Assembly: GCA_019914995.1 (NCBI GenBank)
Contig: CM034143.1
Span: 2,606,501 to 2,670,500 of the forward strand
DNA: 64,000 bases
Reading direction: 5' to 3'
DNA from: Acanthochlamys bracteata
Lineage: Eukaryota; Streptophyta; Magnoliopsida; Pandanales; Velloziaceae
Below are positions 1 to 13,300 of this stretch, in pieces; positions within the stretch are counted from its first letter, which is position 1; every line of letters begins with the position of its first letter. A program made the translations under genes and the position numbers. The notes below the pieces were generated by a model, which was given only the letters and a program-made list of their open reading frames with translations, was not told where the DNA came from and did no database searches.

Positions 1-236
1 AGGGGGAAAAAACACCATAATATTTCTCAAGCGATCTTTTCTTTTTTTCTTTTGTTTTTCTTTTTACTCTTAAATTTTAAAATAAGAATGATACCCTCTA
101 GCTTCGACTTCTTTCTCTTTCCTTCGCCCCGCCCGCGCCCTTTCTCCTTCGACTGGCGAGTGAGGGGAACCCCATCGATCCCTGCCTCCTTCGTTTACAG
201 CAAACAACAGCTTAACTTCACGAAGTTTCAATTCAA

Positions 237-243
237 TATATAA
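237..243 (+). promoter_or_regulatory. Possible TATA box of the CDKG-type kinase gene
   Basis: A TATATAA sequence lies about 220 bp upstream of the ATG at 465, a reasonable distance for a plant core promoter with a 5' UTR near 190 nt. The flanking 1-464 interval is pyrimidine-rich and contains no coding sequence. Weak evidence, because TATA-like strings are common in this AT-rich DNA and a leader intron cannot be excluded. Confidence 0.25.
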
Positions 244-464
244 TCACAAGATTTTAATTTTTGTTTTGTACCCGTCAATTTTGTCGCGGAAATTCGTGTT
301 GTTTGATCTCCAATTCAAGGCATACTCGCAAAATTTTGTTATCCTATCCACTTGTGATTATCCGTAGAATTCTTGCCGCCTGGATTAGTGTACTGCAGTT
401 CATTTTTGAGGGATTAGAGTTTACGCGTGGGGAATCTTTGAATCTGTCGAGTTCCAGGGTTTTT

Positions 465-3258
465 ATGTCTGCTGGAAGGTTTGGAGGCTACCGAGACCGA
501 TCTCAGAGACCGGGATGTTGATCTTGAAGTCTCCAGGAGGAAAGATCATTACTTCCGCGAAGGTGAACAGGATAGGGTTCAGGTAAGGGACCTCAGAGAT
601 AGGGTTAATATGTCTAAAAGTAGGGATTTTAAGGATAGGGAAGCTGTCAATGGATCTTTTCGTTCTTCCTCTGGCGGAGGTTCTAGCAATTCCAATGGTA
701 GGATTCAGGACCGTGAACCTGGCGAATTGTCAAGCGGAAGTGGATCAGAGGGTGAACTGGCTGCGTCGAATAAGAAATTTTCTAGGAAACTTGAGAATGG
801 CTCGGTTGCAATGAAATCACCTACCAAGAAGCGAAAGTTTTTACCGGTCATCTGGGATCAGGACGAGAATGGAACCAAGAAGGACAGTGCTAGTGTAACT
901 GTGCGTGGCACCTCGGAAATGGTTGTAAAGAATGAGCCTTCAGAGGTGGTTGCCCTCCCTCTGCCGCGGCCTCTTCCTCAGGGTTTTGTACCGGTTTCTG
1001 CACGGGTTGCCACAGAGCCGGCCCAACAGGTATCAGAGTCTAAAGAAAGGGTGTCAGTAGACTCGCTGCGAGATTTTGATCGAGAACCTGCACAAATAGA
1101 GATGGAGGACGAGGAAGATTTTGCTCCAGCACGCCACATTTCTTCTTCAAGATGGGCTAGTGGCGATGATGCTGAGGATGACGGGGTGGAGACTTCTGAC
1201 CAGGAGGTTGTGCCTGTGCCAATAAAGAAGAAGAATATTGATAGGACGCAGAAGAGGACTCAGCCCAGTCCTGAGCTTGGTGATAGGATGCAGAAGATAA
1301 CTCAGCCCAGTCCTGAGCTTGGTGAGATTGTAATGAAAGAAGCTTCTGAAGGTTCCAAGTCGTCTGGCTCAAGAGGAGAGTATCCTGATGGTTATCAGGA
1401 GATGGAAGTGGACAAGGGTGATTACAAGGATGGAGAAGGGGAAGCAGGCAATGAAGATGCACATGATCTATCTGACACAGATTCTGATGCAGAAGATGAG
1501 AGCACCGAGACTCCTGAACCAGTTCAGCTACCACAAAGAACCATTGATATGCTTAAGGGCTGTAGAAGTGTAGATGAGTTTGAGCGGTTAAATAAGATAG
1601 ATGAGGGCACTTATGGTGTTGTGTACAGAGCTAGGGTTAAGAAGACTGGGGAGGTTGTGGCTTTGAAGAAGGTAAAGATGGAGAAGGAGAGAGAAGGTTT
1701 TCCTTTGACTTCTTTGAGAGAGATTAATATCTTGTTGTCTTTTCACCACCCTTCTATAGTAGATGTTAAGGAAGTAGTTGTGGGTAGTAGTCTTGATAGC
1801 ATATTCATGGTTATGGAGTACATGGAACATGATCTTAAAGCCTTGATGGAGGCAATGAAACAACCCTTCAGCCAGAGTGAAGTCAAGTGCTTGATGCTGC
1901 AGCTTTTTGAGGGTGTCAAGTATCTTCATGATAACTGGGTGCTTCACAGGTATTGTGGTGATTTTAATTACATTTCTGAATGCAGTTTTCTATTCTGTAA
2001 ATTCTGAGTGTTGTTTAATAAGTTTCTGTTTCCATTAGGGATCTAAAGACATCCAATTTACTACTTAATAACCGGGGGGAGTTAAAGATATGTGATTTTG
2101 GGTTAGCTCGTCAGTATGGAAGCCCATTGAAACCTTATACTCACTTGGTAGTGACTCTTTGGTACAGGTTGGTCTAAGGGATTTGTGTATGTATAATCTT
2201 CTTTGTTTAAGTAGTTAGAACTGTTTTTAGCAGCACTTTCATGTTGAAACTATCCCTTTGCCTGCTGTCTTCTATGACATCTTTAAATGATTCATGGTTT
2301 GGTGTTGGTAGGGCTCCAGAGCTGCTTCTAGGAGCAAAAGAGTATTCTACTGCGATTGACATGTGGTCACTGGGATGTATAATGGCTGAGCTATTAGCGA
2401 AGGAACCATTGTTTAATGGAAAGACAGAAATTGATCAGCTTGACAAGGTACTGTTGGAGACCATCCATCTAAGGCGTTGCTTTTCTGACTTTTACTTGTA
2501 GAGTAAATCTCAACTACGGTTTTCATGAATGCAGATTTTTAGAACCCTTGGCACACCAAATGAGAAGATCTGGCCAGGCTTCTCAAAAGTGCCTGGTGTA
2601 AAGGTCAACTTTGTCAAGCAGCCGTAAGTTCATTGGTTTCTTCGTTACTGTTAGCTTTCTCTTCAGATTGTGTGGTGCTGGTTTTCTCATATTCACAACT
2701 TTTCTAAGGATTCCAACTTGTGCTGGTTTTGCTCAGCTTCATGGCTTACACTTCTAGCACTTCACAGATATAACAGGCTTAGGGAGAAATTTCCACCCAC
2801 TTCGTTTTTAGGACGACCAACATTGTCTGAAGCTGGATTTGACTTACTGAATAGGCTTCTAACCTATGATCCTGATAAGGTAAATTTCTTGCAACATTTT
2901 TGTATGCTATCTGTTTCAGATTCCTTCTCTCCTTTTTGTAAGTATGTTTTCTGGTCTTTCAGAGGATAACGGCAGAGGATGCCCTTAATCATCCTTGGTT
3001 TCGTGAGGTTCCTTTGCCAAAGTCGAAAGAGTTCATGCCGACATTTCCTGCTCAACATGCCCAGGACAGGTATCTGGAACCTTCTAAATGGTTTGATAAA
3101 GCATGCAACTTGTGAAACACGGTCTTGATTCTCTGCTGTAACTTGTGTTGTAATGTAGGCGCCTGAGAAGAATAATGAAGAGTCCAGATCCGTTGGAGGA
3201 GCAAAGAAGGAAAGAATTGCAACAAGGGGAGCTACGTACTGGGGGCATCTTTGGGTGA
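465..3258 (+). CDS. CDKG2: Cyclin-dependent kinase G-2-like (CDC2L/PITSLRE-type) Ser/Thr kinase, seven exons, apparent frameshift near the N-terminus
   Basis: Predicted exons are 465-1949, 2039-2167, 2312-2447, 2535-2623, 2768-2879, 2963-3069 and 3159-3258; all introns are GT-AG and exons 2-7 join in frame. The acidic, RS/RD-rich N-terminal half is typical of plant CDKG proteins. The kinase domain shows the glycine loop EGTYGVVY, the PLTSLRE helix equivalent to PITSLRE, catalytic HRDLKTSN (split by intron 1), [16 protein letters not shown], the activation segment [14 protein letters not shown], and the tail [10 protein letters not shown] before TGA. The family acts in the nucleus with L-type cyclins on splicing, meiotic synapsis and flowering. 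The ATG at 465 begins [11 protein letters not shown], matching the conserved CDKG2 start, but that frame stops at 519-521 while the rest of the protein lies one frame over from about 497. The next in-frame ATG is at 610 and would give about 670 aa. Either the read has one extra base or the N-terminus is altered. Confidence 0.93.
1240..1323 (+). repeat. In-frame 42-bp tandem duplication in CDKG exon 1
   Basis: Two adjacent 14-codon units encode [14 protein letters not shown] and [14 protein letters not shown] in the disordered N-terminal half of the kinase. The units are nearly identical in DNA and keep frame, so this looks like a recent tandem duplication. The SP dipeptide in each copy is a potential proline-directed phosphosite (inference). 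Confidence 0.8.
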
Positions 3259-5457
3259 CTTAACCGATCATGCGTGGCCTCATCATCGGAGTGCCATCTC
3301 TCATCAGCAATTTATTGGATGTCTTGAGGTGAGACATGCATTGCAAGTAAAGTTGAGGAACTTGTGTTGTTGTCAGGAGACAGTTGATGGTCTTTTCAGC
3401 AGGCATCTTTGATGATCTGGATGGTGATAAGATATTCTATTTCTTCCTCCCTTCCACCACAAAAATAAAAAATAAAAAAAAAAAAGAAAAAGAAAAAGAA
3501 AACATCTGTTGCAGGTTATATTTGTTCTCCAGCCCCACTGCATATAAATTCATTCAATTTTGCAGCCTGCATCTGAAGGTGGGACAAGTTGGTCTTTATT
3601 TTGGTACGATTGTTCCCTTTGAAACTTGTACATGTAACATATCTCTTCCGATACACTGTAAACAGAGCACAGCTTGATTAATATAAGGGACTTATTCAAA
3701 TAAGTTTGTTACCAGTACTGTTTCTTTTAATCTTCCCATTGTCTTTGCAAGAGACGGGCGGTGTCACGTGGATGGGGAATTGTTTGCCTCTCAGTACTGC
3801 AGGAGTTGACAAACAAATTATAGCAAGAGGTAATAGACCTACTAATTTATGTAGGCTAGCAGCTACTTGCTATTCTTTTGGTTCTAGGTGGGTTTCTGGC
3901 TTTGTTAATCTTGTTGGCATAGTTTTTTTGGTAACGGATATACGAATTGGTTTAAGTTATTTATGTGTGGCTTATGTACTTACTGTTATGGGCCTTCCGT
4001 ATTGGCTTGGATTGGATCGGCATCTGACCTTATTCTTGTTAACTTCGTTATAATTTGGATGCCTATTTGATATTAAACTGCACCACTAAATCATAATTGC
4101 TGTTTGGAAGCTAGGCTTAGGATAAAAGTTGCAGAAAGCTTTTGACATATTCCATAACTTAGCATAGGTTGTCCATTCTTCTTTCTAGAGGTTAAAATCT
4201 TAAAATGACTACCTCAGAAAGTGACAGAATACAATCAAAGATGATTTAAGAGACCACTTGGTTAACAGAAAGAACGTCATAATGAAATCTAGCAAGTTGG
4301 GAAATTGTTCCTTTTGCCTCATGAGATACGTAGTGATGAGGCTTCATCATCTTAATATATATATCTTGTTTGTGTGATTTTGATAGGTAATTTCGTGCGT
4401 CTCTGTAGCAGTACTACTACTGAATGCTAACATTGCTGTCAACCTACTAACCTGAATGGTTCTGATTGTCCTAACTTGTATACTGGTGGTAAATGAGGGA
4501 TGATTTTCTTGTTGTCAGGTTAGAGGCTTGTAAGATTGGACTGGTTTGATGTTCAATTATAGCAAGATTGACCGGATTGTGTTTCCAATCCTTATTCAGC
4601 ATTTGATATTTGATAGGAATCTACACACATGGTCTTTTACTTTCCTCTATTTTTCTGTTAAATGCATCTGAATCTGCAATTTGGATTTTATTATCAGAAG
4701 GCATCCAGAATTATTTTATAAGATATTGGAAACTTTGGATTGTCTTAGTGGGGTTAATAATGCTATAGAAACCAGATGAGCTTATCACAATTGTTTGACA
4801 CATCTGCAGTTTAAGAATGTGGCTTCAGCAATATATGAAAGCTTGATGGCTCTAACTTGATCATTTACCTTGTGAAACCTTTCTCCAAGAATTTGCTCGA
4901 GATATAACCATCATATTGACAGAGGCTTATTATGGTCAGTATCCATCCCAATATTAATTTTGAGTAGAATGAGCTTATTTGGGACTCCTCACTGTGACTG
5001 CTAGCTATTTGGACATGATATGCTTAGAAACTCGTTGAATTGACCTAGCTGCTCTGTTTTTTCGAAGCCATTGGTTGTGTCTTGGTTTCAATACCCTTAC
5101 ATATCAAATATGTTGACCCTTCATTGTTTGTTTGCATTCACCTCTTTATCAGTTTACCTGTCTTAGATGTGGTGGTTGTTGCAAGTAACAAGTTTTTTCA
5201 TGAAAATCATGTTTCTGCTAGATGATTACTTCAGCAGAAAATTTGCCCTTTCTTCTTTCTAATATAGTAGTATGGTTTTCTAGTGCATCATTCAAGACAT
5301 CACGTTTTTAGTTATAGGTAATGCAAAAGTATGTCTATGTACAAACCTAACTTTCATCCTCTGACTTCATGTTACAAGTTGAAAATAGGGATAATCGTCT
5401 AATGGAAAACATGGCAACTGTGTTTTGATAGGTTCTATACATTGTATTTATGCTGTT
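3259..5457. other. CDKG 3' UTR followed by intergenic DNA
   Basis: The kinase stop at 3256-3258 is followed by probable 3' UTR reaching perhaps 3.4-3.7 kb; an A-rich tract lies at 3470-3500. An open frame at 3706-4053 (+) has no recognisable domain and no exon-like codon pattern, so I do not call it. The rest holds no gene or structured repeat that I can support. Confidence 0.5.
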
Positions 5458-5465
5458 GTTTACTC

Positions 5466-5986
5466 CAAGGTTATCAAAATCTCGATTTAAATCTTGAAGT
5501 CCTACGATTTTACTTCACCCAAACGATCCTGATCTCAAATAAAATTCTTTTTGAGTAAAATTCCACTTAGATTCCGATTTAAATCTTAAAATCAGTAAGA
5601 TCCAGATCTTTTTACGATCTTATACGATTTTACTTTTGAAGAAATTTTTGTAATTAACTATATTTGAAAGAATTTCTAATAAAATTTAGAGATTTTTCTA
5701 TAAAATTTTGAAGGTTTTCTGGAAAAGTATAATTTTGAAAAATATTTTATAAAATATAGAGGAACTTTTTTGTAAAATTTAGAATTTTAATTTTTTTTAA
5801 AATGTACTAAAATTTTTTTAGAAAAAATATTAGAAAAACTTTTATAAAAGATCCTTAATGGTATTAAAAAAATTTCTTATAAAATTTATCGGTATGTAAA
5901 ATCTTAAGATCTTATTTTAAGATCCAAATTTTACTATCATACTCGAGCGAAACGATCCTACCTAGATCTCGATTTTGACAACCTTG
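5466..5986. mobile_element. hAT-type MITE, 521 bp, 8-bp target duplication
   Basis: The element begins CAAGGTTATCAAAATC and ends with the complement of CAAGGTTGTCAAAATC, giving a 16-bp terminal inverted repeat with one mismatch. Flanking copies of GTTTACTC lie at 5458-5465 and 5987-5994, a perfect 8-bp target site duplication as expected for hAT transposition. The interior is AT-rich with no coding capacity, so mobility would depend on a transposase supplied elsewhere. Confidence 0.8.
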
Positions 5987-6472
5987 GTTTACTCTTATTA
6001 AATCACCTGCACGCCTTCATTTGGATTAATATGACAAAAAAATATGTATGCAAATTTGTACTCTTTGCGAAAATCTGGTTTGTGCACTTGTTTTCTTCTA
6101 CACGTGTTTTGCATGGTTGTTTTCGTGGGTAATTGATTTGCTTGATGCTTTCTTCAATTCATGCTTCTCTGCTTTTCTTCTTCTTTAAGTTAATTTTTTG
6201 CGAAGTTATCTTCCTATAAATATTGTAATAGTATATATTACTATGAGGATCTTAGTGGCTGTAATTGCTGCATGCATAAAGGCTATTTTCCTTTTTTCTA
6301 AGTTTGCACTTGGTAATAATTCATGGAAGTAAAACCTCACAAGGTCTTCATTTCGTTTTTAAATGTGAGTTTTGTGATAATGTATTTACTAAAAACTTTG
6401 AGATGGACCACATGTTGAAGTCTTGTAAGTTTCTCTTTTCCGTATGAATGTGTGTGTATGTACAAAGAGAGT

Positions 6473-6985
6473 GATGCTATTGTCAACCTGAGAATTACCA
6501 TTCTCAGGTCAGTTAAGTTTCAATGCAGATACTTCAAGTATAAAATCTAAACCATTGGATGTGATTGAAAGTATGAAAATATGGTAGAAACTAATTTTAA
6601 GAAGTTTTTGATAAGCTTCTTATAACTTCTCAATCAAGAGTTGATTAATAAGCTTCACTGCACAATAGAAATTTGATATATATGACCGATTGTCCAGCTG
6701 AGTTCAAATTTAATCTGCATGATTAAATTATTGTTTAGATCATGATCTATAGTTGTGAGTTTATTGTTTTTGCCATACAGAATGTTCCTTAAGCTCGGTT
6801 AATTCTACACAGTGCACTAGAATTTGCATACTCTGCTCCTGATGGAGATGTTATAAGTTAACAAAATTTCTCAGAATTAGTTTCTATCATATTTTCATTC
6901 ACTAGATTACGTACAAACGGTTTACATTTCAGATATGAAGTCTCTAGCATTATAGAAAAACTAAGTGTTCTGACAATAGCATTAC
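6473..6985. mobile_element. Long-TIR non-autonomous transposon (MITE)
   Basis: The two ends are related by inversion over more than 150 bp. The left end TGATGCTATTGTCA pairs with TGACAATAGCATTA on the right, and further in GTATGAAAATATGGTAGAAACTAATT pairs with an almost identical inverted block near 6870-6900. No coding sequence lies inside. The flanking duplication is not clear because the right boundary runs into a microsatellite. Confidence 0.65.
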
Positions 6986-6986
6986 T

Positions 6987-7051
<65 letters not shown>

Positions 7052-7052
7052 A
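6987..7052. repeat. Compound microsatellite (CT)n(TA)n(TG)n
   Basis: Three dinucleotide tracts follow one another without interruption: CT, then TA, then TG. The tract starts directly at the right end of the inverted-repeat element at 6473-6985. Such compound tracts are normally highly polymorphic in length. Confidence 0.9.
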
Positions 7053-10000
7053 TTGTTGGTGTTTACTGGAATTGAATCAGTCACTCTGAATTCATACAAG
7101 TTAGACAGAGTTTGTCGGATATATTGTTAGACTGTGTGGTAAGATGAATACTGCCAGGACAGGGTGTAAGGATATGGTAACTTTATTAGAGTATATGCAG
7201 AGCTAGTAGTGGATATTGGTGAATCTTTCTGGCTTTTGTTTAAAGAATCACTGAACTATAGAAGACCTGCAATATGTTTCGTGGAAGAGAATGTGATAAC
7301 TTTAAATTGTTTACTGCAATCATAACTATGAGAACTGTACTTTTCTTCGTAGGCTGGCTTTTCTTAAGAAGCGATAGAACTTCAGTAATCATATGCCATG
7401 TCTTAATTGACAATGAAATAGCTCAAAAAATGTAAGGTCACCCTCTGAAGGCCTGATAGGAAGGTAAGTGTTTAGCTAATACTGGGATATAATAATAACA
7501 AACCTAGTTTTCTTTTTCTGATGTTCTTTGATGGTATAATTTGTGCCATGGTATTCTATAATACCACAGTGCTAGAGTACCAAGGGGGGCGAGAATGTAT
7601 TTCAAAATCCTACTTCGTGTCTGAGCAGTTAAAATCCAATATAGCACCAAGTAGCTAAATGTTGAAGATAAAAAAGTGGCTGTGCTCCTTGTTGTCAAGT
7701 GAGTCCATTTGCTGGAAAAGGTTACAATTGTTAATTTGGCTTTGTAACATCAGTGGAGGAACACGTGCATTAATTTAAAATGTTTTCAACATAACACTCT
7801 TGAAAATCTCAAGTTAGGGAGGTTGTTTGCTTGGGATTGATTAGATAATTGCATGATTTATGGAGATAAAACAATTCCCATAGGCAAGTGGGACCTCTTG
7901 GAAAGGCATAGCACCATCTATAGGGTACGGTTTACCTTAGCAATTGGTTGGATATAACTTGGTCCATCATTAAAATCTTTTCACTGTTTTTATTGTTCCT
8001 TTCTTTCATTAGCAATTGATTGCACATAGCTTGGTGCATCATTGAATTATTTCAGCATTTTAATTTGGTCCTGTTTTTCCATTTTATGCAAATTCCTGTA
8101 GCTGCATTTTTGGTCTCTATAGTCTGCTTTTATTGGGAGAAAGAGTGCCCTAGCTGTTCATGCATTCCCCTGTCGTTCATTTTTCTCTGCCCATGTTATG
8201 GTGGCACAATTTTTACATGTACGATGTGCTCTTTTTTCTTTTGTTTTTTGTTTTTCCAGTGAATGAATGACCGTCATATGTTTTAGCCGCTTTGTTAGAT
8301 AATCTATGATTTTTTGGAGTACCCTTTTGTCAGTTTAGTAGATTACTTTCTGGTTATTTTTTTATAATTCTTTGCATGTAAGGTTTTATCTAGTTCTTTC
8401 ACTTAGCATGATGATTGTTGTGAGCTACTATTTAGAGTAGGACATGAAAGTTGCCTTGGTTTTGAACTATGTCAGATTTAGGTAGTGCACTTCTTTTTTA
8501 CAGGACACTGCTTCTGAACAGAGTCAGGCCCTAGCATGTTTATTAATTTTCAAATAAACTATGCAGTTCTCATTGATATGAAGCTTGGCTTCTTGTATTA
8601 GCACCTTGGCTAGCTGGGGCTGTGACTGAAGCTTGGTTTTAGGTGTCTTTCGAGGTAATTCTCTTCACTTATTCCATGTTAGAATTGTATTCTTATAATG
8701 TTAGCATATAAAATCCAAAGTTAAATGTGTTTTGTGATGTTTGGCTGCCTCAATATGACATTGAGGGATCTGGGTGAAGGAGCTCACTGCAAATTAGAGT
8801 GGATTTTAACTGCTATGAATGGTTTTTTTTAAAGCTTGGGATGTGATCCTTCGCTGCTTTATACGGAACCATGTACTTGTATACTTATGTATTACGTATT
8901 CAATTGGATATGGAGGCAACATCTAACGATGTATGGAGGCAATGTGGTAAAGCATCAGATTTGTCATGATCATACGATTGGGCTGCTCTAATGAACTGCA
9001 ATTGTGCAAAATCAAATTCTTGTGGTATTGCAATTTAGCATAGAGAAAATTGGAGTGGTGTTTAGGAAGAATGTGAGGCTGATGCGCTCATGAAATTCCT
9101 ACGTCTAAGTCCTATTTTACTGAGACCGTCTGTTCTAATGTGTGGTGTTGGGTGTGGAATCGGCATCATTCACTTCGCATAGTTTGTGTTTTAGGCTGTG
9201 CCTTCTCTTCTCTCATATGGAGAATATAGGAACTCTTCGTCGTGCTTTACTTTTTTTGGTTGGGTTTGATTAAAGAGAAAGCTGCTAAATCAAGTTGACC
9301 TGGGAATCGGCCTTTTTGTATGTGCCAATGGCAACGATTAGATACAAGCGCGGGCGGAGAACTCTCAGAAGTCAAAATCCATATTGATTACCTTAAAAGT
9401 GTACGGTGAAGATTATTTTTGAAAAAAAGTTAAATAAAAAATATTTATATTTTATAAAAATAAATTATAAAATAAAATAATTAACAATTTTTTTTATAAA
9501 GTTTAAAGTATAAATAAATTTTATGAATTATAAAAAATTTATTAAAAATATGAATAAAAAATAGAATAAAAAAAGAAAAATTAGACATGCCTTATATCAG
9601 CTAAGGACGAACAAAACTGGCGTACATATTGTGGGAGCGTATAGACGTACTTAAAATAATTTTAGATTTGTTTTAGATTTTTAAAAATAAGTTTAATTTT
9701 ATTAATAATTAATAAAAATAATATATATACATTTATTTCATATAATTTATTTATATGTTTTTAAATTTTTTAATTTTTAACATATTATAAATTTTTTTAA
9801 AAATAAAAAATTGAAATAAAGTTTTGGTAATTATTATAAATATGGGTTGAGCGCTTGAACTTGCACTAGCGGGAAAACATGGAAATTGTACGATACCCGG
9901 ATCACCAATTTTATTAATTGCCGAGTGGGTCACCGGTCCATAATAAGCATAGCTAAACAGCTAATTGGAATTAAATTCTAAATTTGGAATAAGTGTGCCG

Positions 10001-10380
10001 ATTCATGTTGCATCGTACTTCCGTGTTGAGGTTCATCTTATAGTTATTGGTTTCCTTTGCTGACCATCACTGGCTTGTAAGCTGTAAAAAGCTGCCAACA
10101 GTTTCTGAACTAATGTTTCTGAACCGCGGGCAATCTACATATTCAAGTGCAACAGTTATAGCCTAAACCAACTCCGCCATGTTAATCAATTTGCGGATAA
10201 CGAAAACCAGAAACCACTTCCTTAAAACTACCAGCTCCTGCCTTCGCCACCATTTCTTCTTGGTTCTTCCACGAAATTACTACTATTTCTTGAGATTTGT
10301 GCCTTCAAACCTCTTCTTCTTAACTAGCTGCAGTTTGTGGTCTGGACATTGAAGTTCAGAAGTACGTTTGTGAAACGCCA
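7053..10380. other. Intergenic stretch without a supported gene
   Basis: This 3.3-kb interval contains only short chance open frames. A very AT-rich block at about 9410-9600 and another at 9650-9830 resemble decayed MITE DNA but have no clean ends. The last few hundred bases before 10381 should hold the promoter and 5' UTR of the kelch gene; I see no unambiguous TATA box there. Confidence 0.5.
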
Positions 10381-13300
10381 ATGTCGACAAAGCGCGCTCC
10401 TAAAAAGCTTGCTTTCGCCCTCGTATGCACTGCCCTTCTTGCCGTTTTTCTTCTCACCCACTTCGTCTTGGCATCCTCACACTTCATTTCCACACAAAAG
10501 CCCAAGAAGGTATGTATGCACATTATATTATTATACTATCTCATGTTCTTGAAGTATATTTTAGATTTAAGCAAAACTGTGTTTTGTGATAGTTTTTGTT
10601 CTCTTTATTGATGGTCTTGCAAATGCAGTATGGGAGGAGGGAGAGTGCAAGGAAGGTGGTCGTGAATCTCCTGAACGCAACATTCATGGACATTCCCGCA
10701 CCGATGCTCAACTGGGAAGAGATGGCAACGGCGCCCGTACCACGGCTTGATGGTACCGCTGTTCAGATCAAGAATCTCTTCTATGTATTGGCAGGATACG
10801 GTACCATTGATCATGTAAGTAGCACTTGTAAAATCTACAGAATTTGCCTGATAGAATCCTTTGGGCTTTAGCTCTTGTTAGAATGCGAAATATTTACAGA
10901 TAATTTCTTGCTTGCCTCTTTTTGTTTTTATCTATCTGCTTTTCATTAGTTTTCTATTGCGCACTGATTTTCTATAGACAACTTCCAATTGAAAATGTAC
11001 AAAGTGTTCTGGAAATTCGTTCATATTTCAATGATTGCTTAATTCTTAATGCACATGAAAGCTGCTGATAGGGAAAGGCTACTACATGTTGTAGGTGCAT
11101 TCGCATGTTGATGTCTATAATTTTACGGATAACACTTGGGGAGAAAGGTTTGACATGCCAAAGGAAATGGCGAATTCGCATTTGGGAGCAGCAACTGATG
11201 GAAGATACATATATCTAGTAAGTGGACAATATGGCCCACAATGTAGAGCTTCAACAGCTCGTTGTTATGTTCTAGATACTGAGACAAAGCAATGGCATGA
11301 TCTACCATCATTGCCTCTTCCTAGGTGTGTGTTCTTTATTCAACTGACTATTGTAAATTTTATGGTTTGCTTCCCAGGTTCTTAGCATTCTATAGAAATC
11401 TCTACTTGGAGGAGTATTTCAGTTTACTTTCTACCTCTCCCTTATTATCCTTCCATAATATTGCGTCTTCGTTGACATTGTTTTTATCATTTTGTAAGCA
11501 AGGAATACCATGATGTGTCATTAGAAATATCCATTTCGTGTTGCTTCATCACTATACAGGTATGCACCAGCCACTCAACTCTGGAGAGGCAGACTTCATG
11601 TCATGGGTGGAAGCAAGGAGGACCGCCATGAGCCTGCATTGGAGCACTGGAGTGTAGCAGTAAAGGATGGTAAAGCATTGGAGAGGGAATGGCATGCTGA
11701 GGTACCTGTACCACGTGGAGGACCACATAGGTTGGTTTGCTTCCATAATTTTGGAAACTTGGTGTTCTACTACTCAGTCAAGTGCATGCTTATGAAATCC
11801 AAATGTTAAGGATGTCATGTCTTCTACCTTGTCTAACAAGTGGGCTATTAGGTGTAGACTATTTCATCTCATCCGTATTCACATTCTTTCCCGTACTATT
11901 AGTTAAGATCTCTGGCGGTACAGAGAAAAACGATAGTTAGAGAACACAAGTATAGTGCAACATAAGTTTAGGAAATGGTGAGGCATTAATATGCAGCTCT
12001 TTTTGAAAGGATTGGTGCTCATATAACTCTATGAAGACCGGAGAAATATGATGAAAATGGGCACTTCTAATCTTTCTGCAAATAGTCGATCTGTATATAA
12101 AAGACAAACTATCGGGAATATCCACTTCCTAGATAGAATCATTTCTGACTCAAGTTGTTAGTCAAAGCAGTTAATAAAATTGTGAACTAGGTTATTAAAA
12201 GTTGAACATTATTTTCATGATCTTTTCTTCTGTCCTTTTTATTAAACTATTTAACAAGTGTAGAAAACTTTGAAACGATCCTTGTAAAACTCCCTTTCTT
12301 TTGTCACTGCTTGAATGATCATCTATTTATTTTGTTTGTTTGCTAAATCCCATTGACATATATTTTTTATATCAGGGCTTGCGTCGTTGTTAATGATCAA
12401 CTTCTTGTCATCGGTGGCCAAGAGGGTGACTTTATGGCAAAACCAGGGTCCCCTATTTTCAAATGTTCTCGAAGACATGAGGTAATGTGATATCTCTCTT
12501 CCCCCGCTTTTGGTGTAAATCCTGGATTATTGTTGTGCTTATCTACTTTTTGTTTTTTCTCTGACTTTTTTCATTGTATTATAGAAGTTTGATAATTTCT
12601 GTATTTAATCCTACTATAAATGCTTCCTGAAGATTTTATTAAACCATGATATTATTTTCAGCATGCTTGACAGGCAGTCCTTCAGAAACTGTTAGTTCAG
12701 TAAAATAAAGAGAATACTAGAATTTGAACTGCACAATGCTGGTTTTTTTCATACTGTTGCTGCTCTTTCTCAAAATCGAGGTTTTCATGTTTGGAGATGA
12801 TGTCGTAAACATTTCTGTCATCAACCATTTCATTCCTGTGAAACATGCTATTGTCACTAGTACAGTGACACAAGATTAATTAGCACTGTATATGATTTGA
12901 ACTAGGCTATATGGAGACTAAATAATGCTTAGTCAGTCTCAATTGCTCATTAGAGAATGACCAGGCTGTTTTACTTGATTAACATATCCATATGTCTTGC
13001 TATTGAGTTATTTAATCTATTAAACACAGAGCATTGCATTTTTTTATTGCTCATTGTGAAATTATAGACCAATTATGCTTCTTCAGGTAGTCTATGGTGA
13101 TGTTTACATGTTAGATAACAGAGGGAAATGGAAGGAACTCCCTCCCATGCCTATACCAAATTCTCACATAGAATTTGCATGGATTATTGTCAACAATTCT
13201 ATTATCGTTGTTGGAGGAACTACAGAGAAGCACCCCTTGACGAAAAAGATGATCCTGGTTGGTGAAGTATTCCAGTTTCATCTCGACATACAGGTACTTT

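Noticed and set aside
1157-1534. 125-aa minus-strand frame in the kinase exon
   Set aside because: Shadow of the acidic CDKG coding region.
3706-4053. 115-aa plus-strand open frame after the kinase gene
   Set aside because: No domain, no homology I recognise, and it lies in the probable 3' UTR or intergenic DNA.
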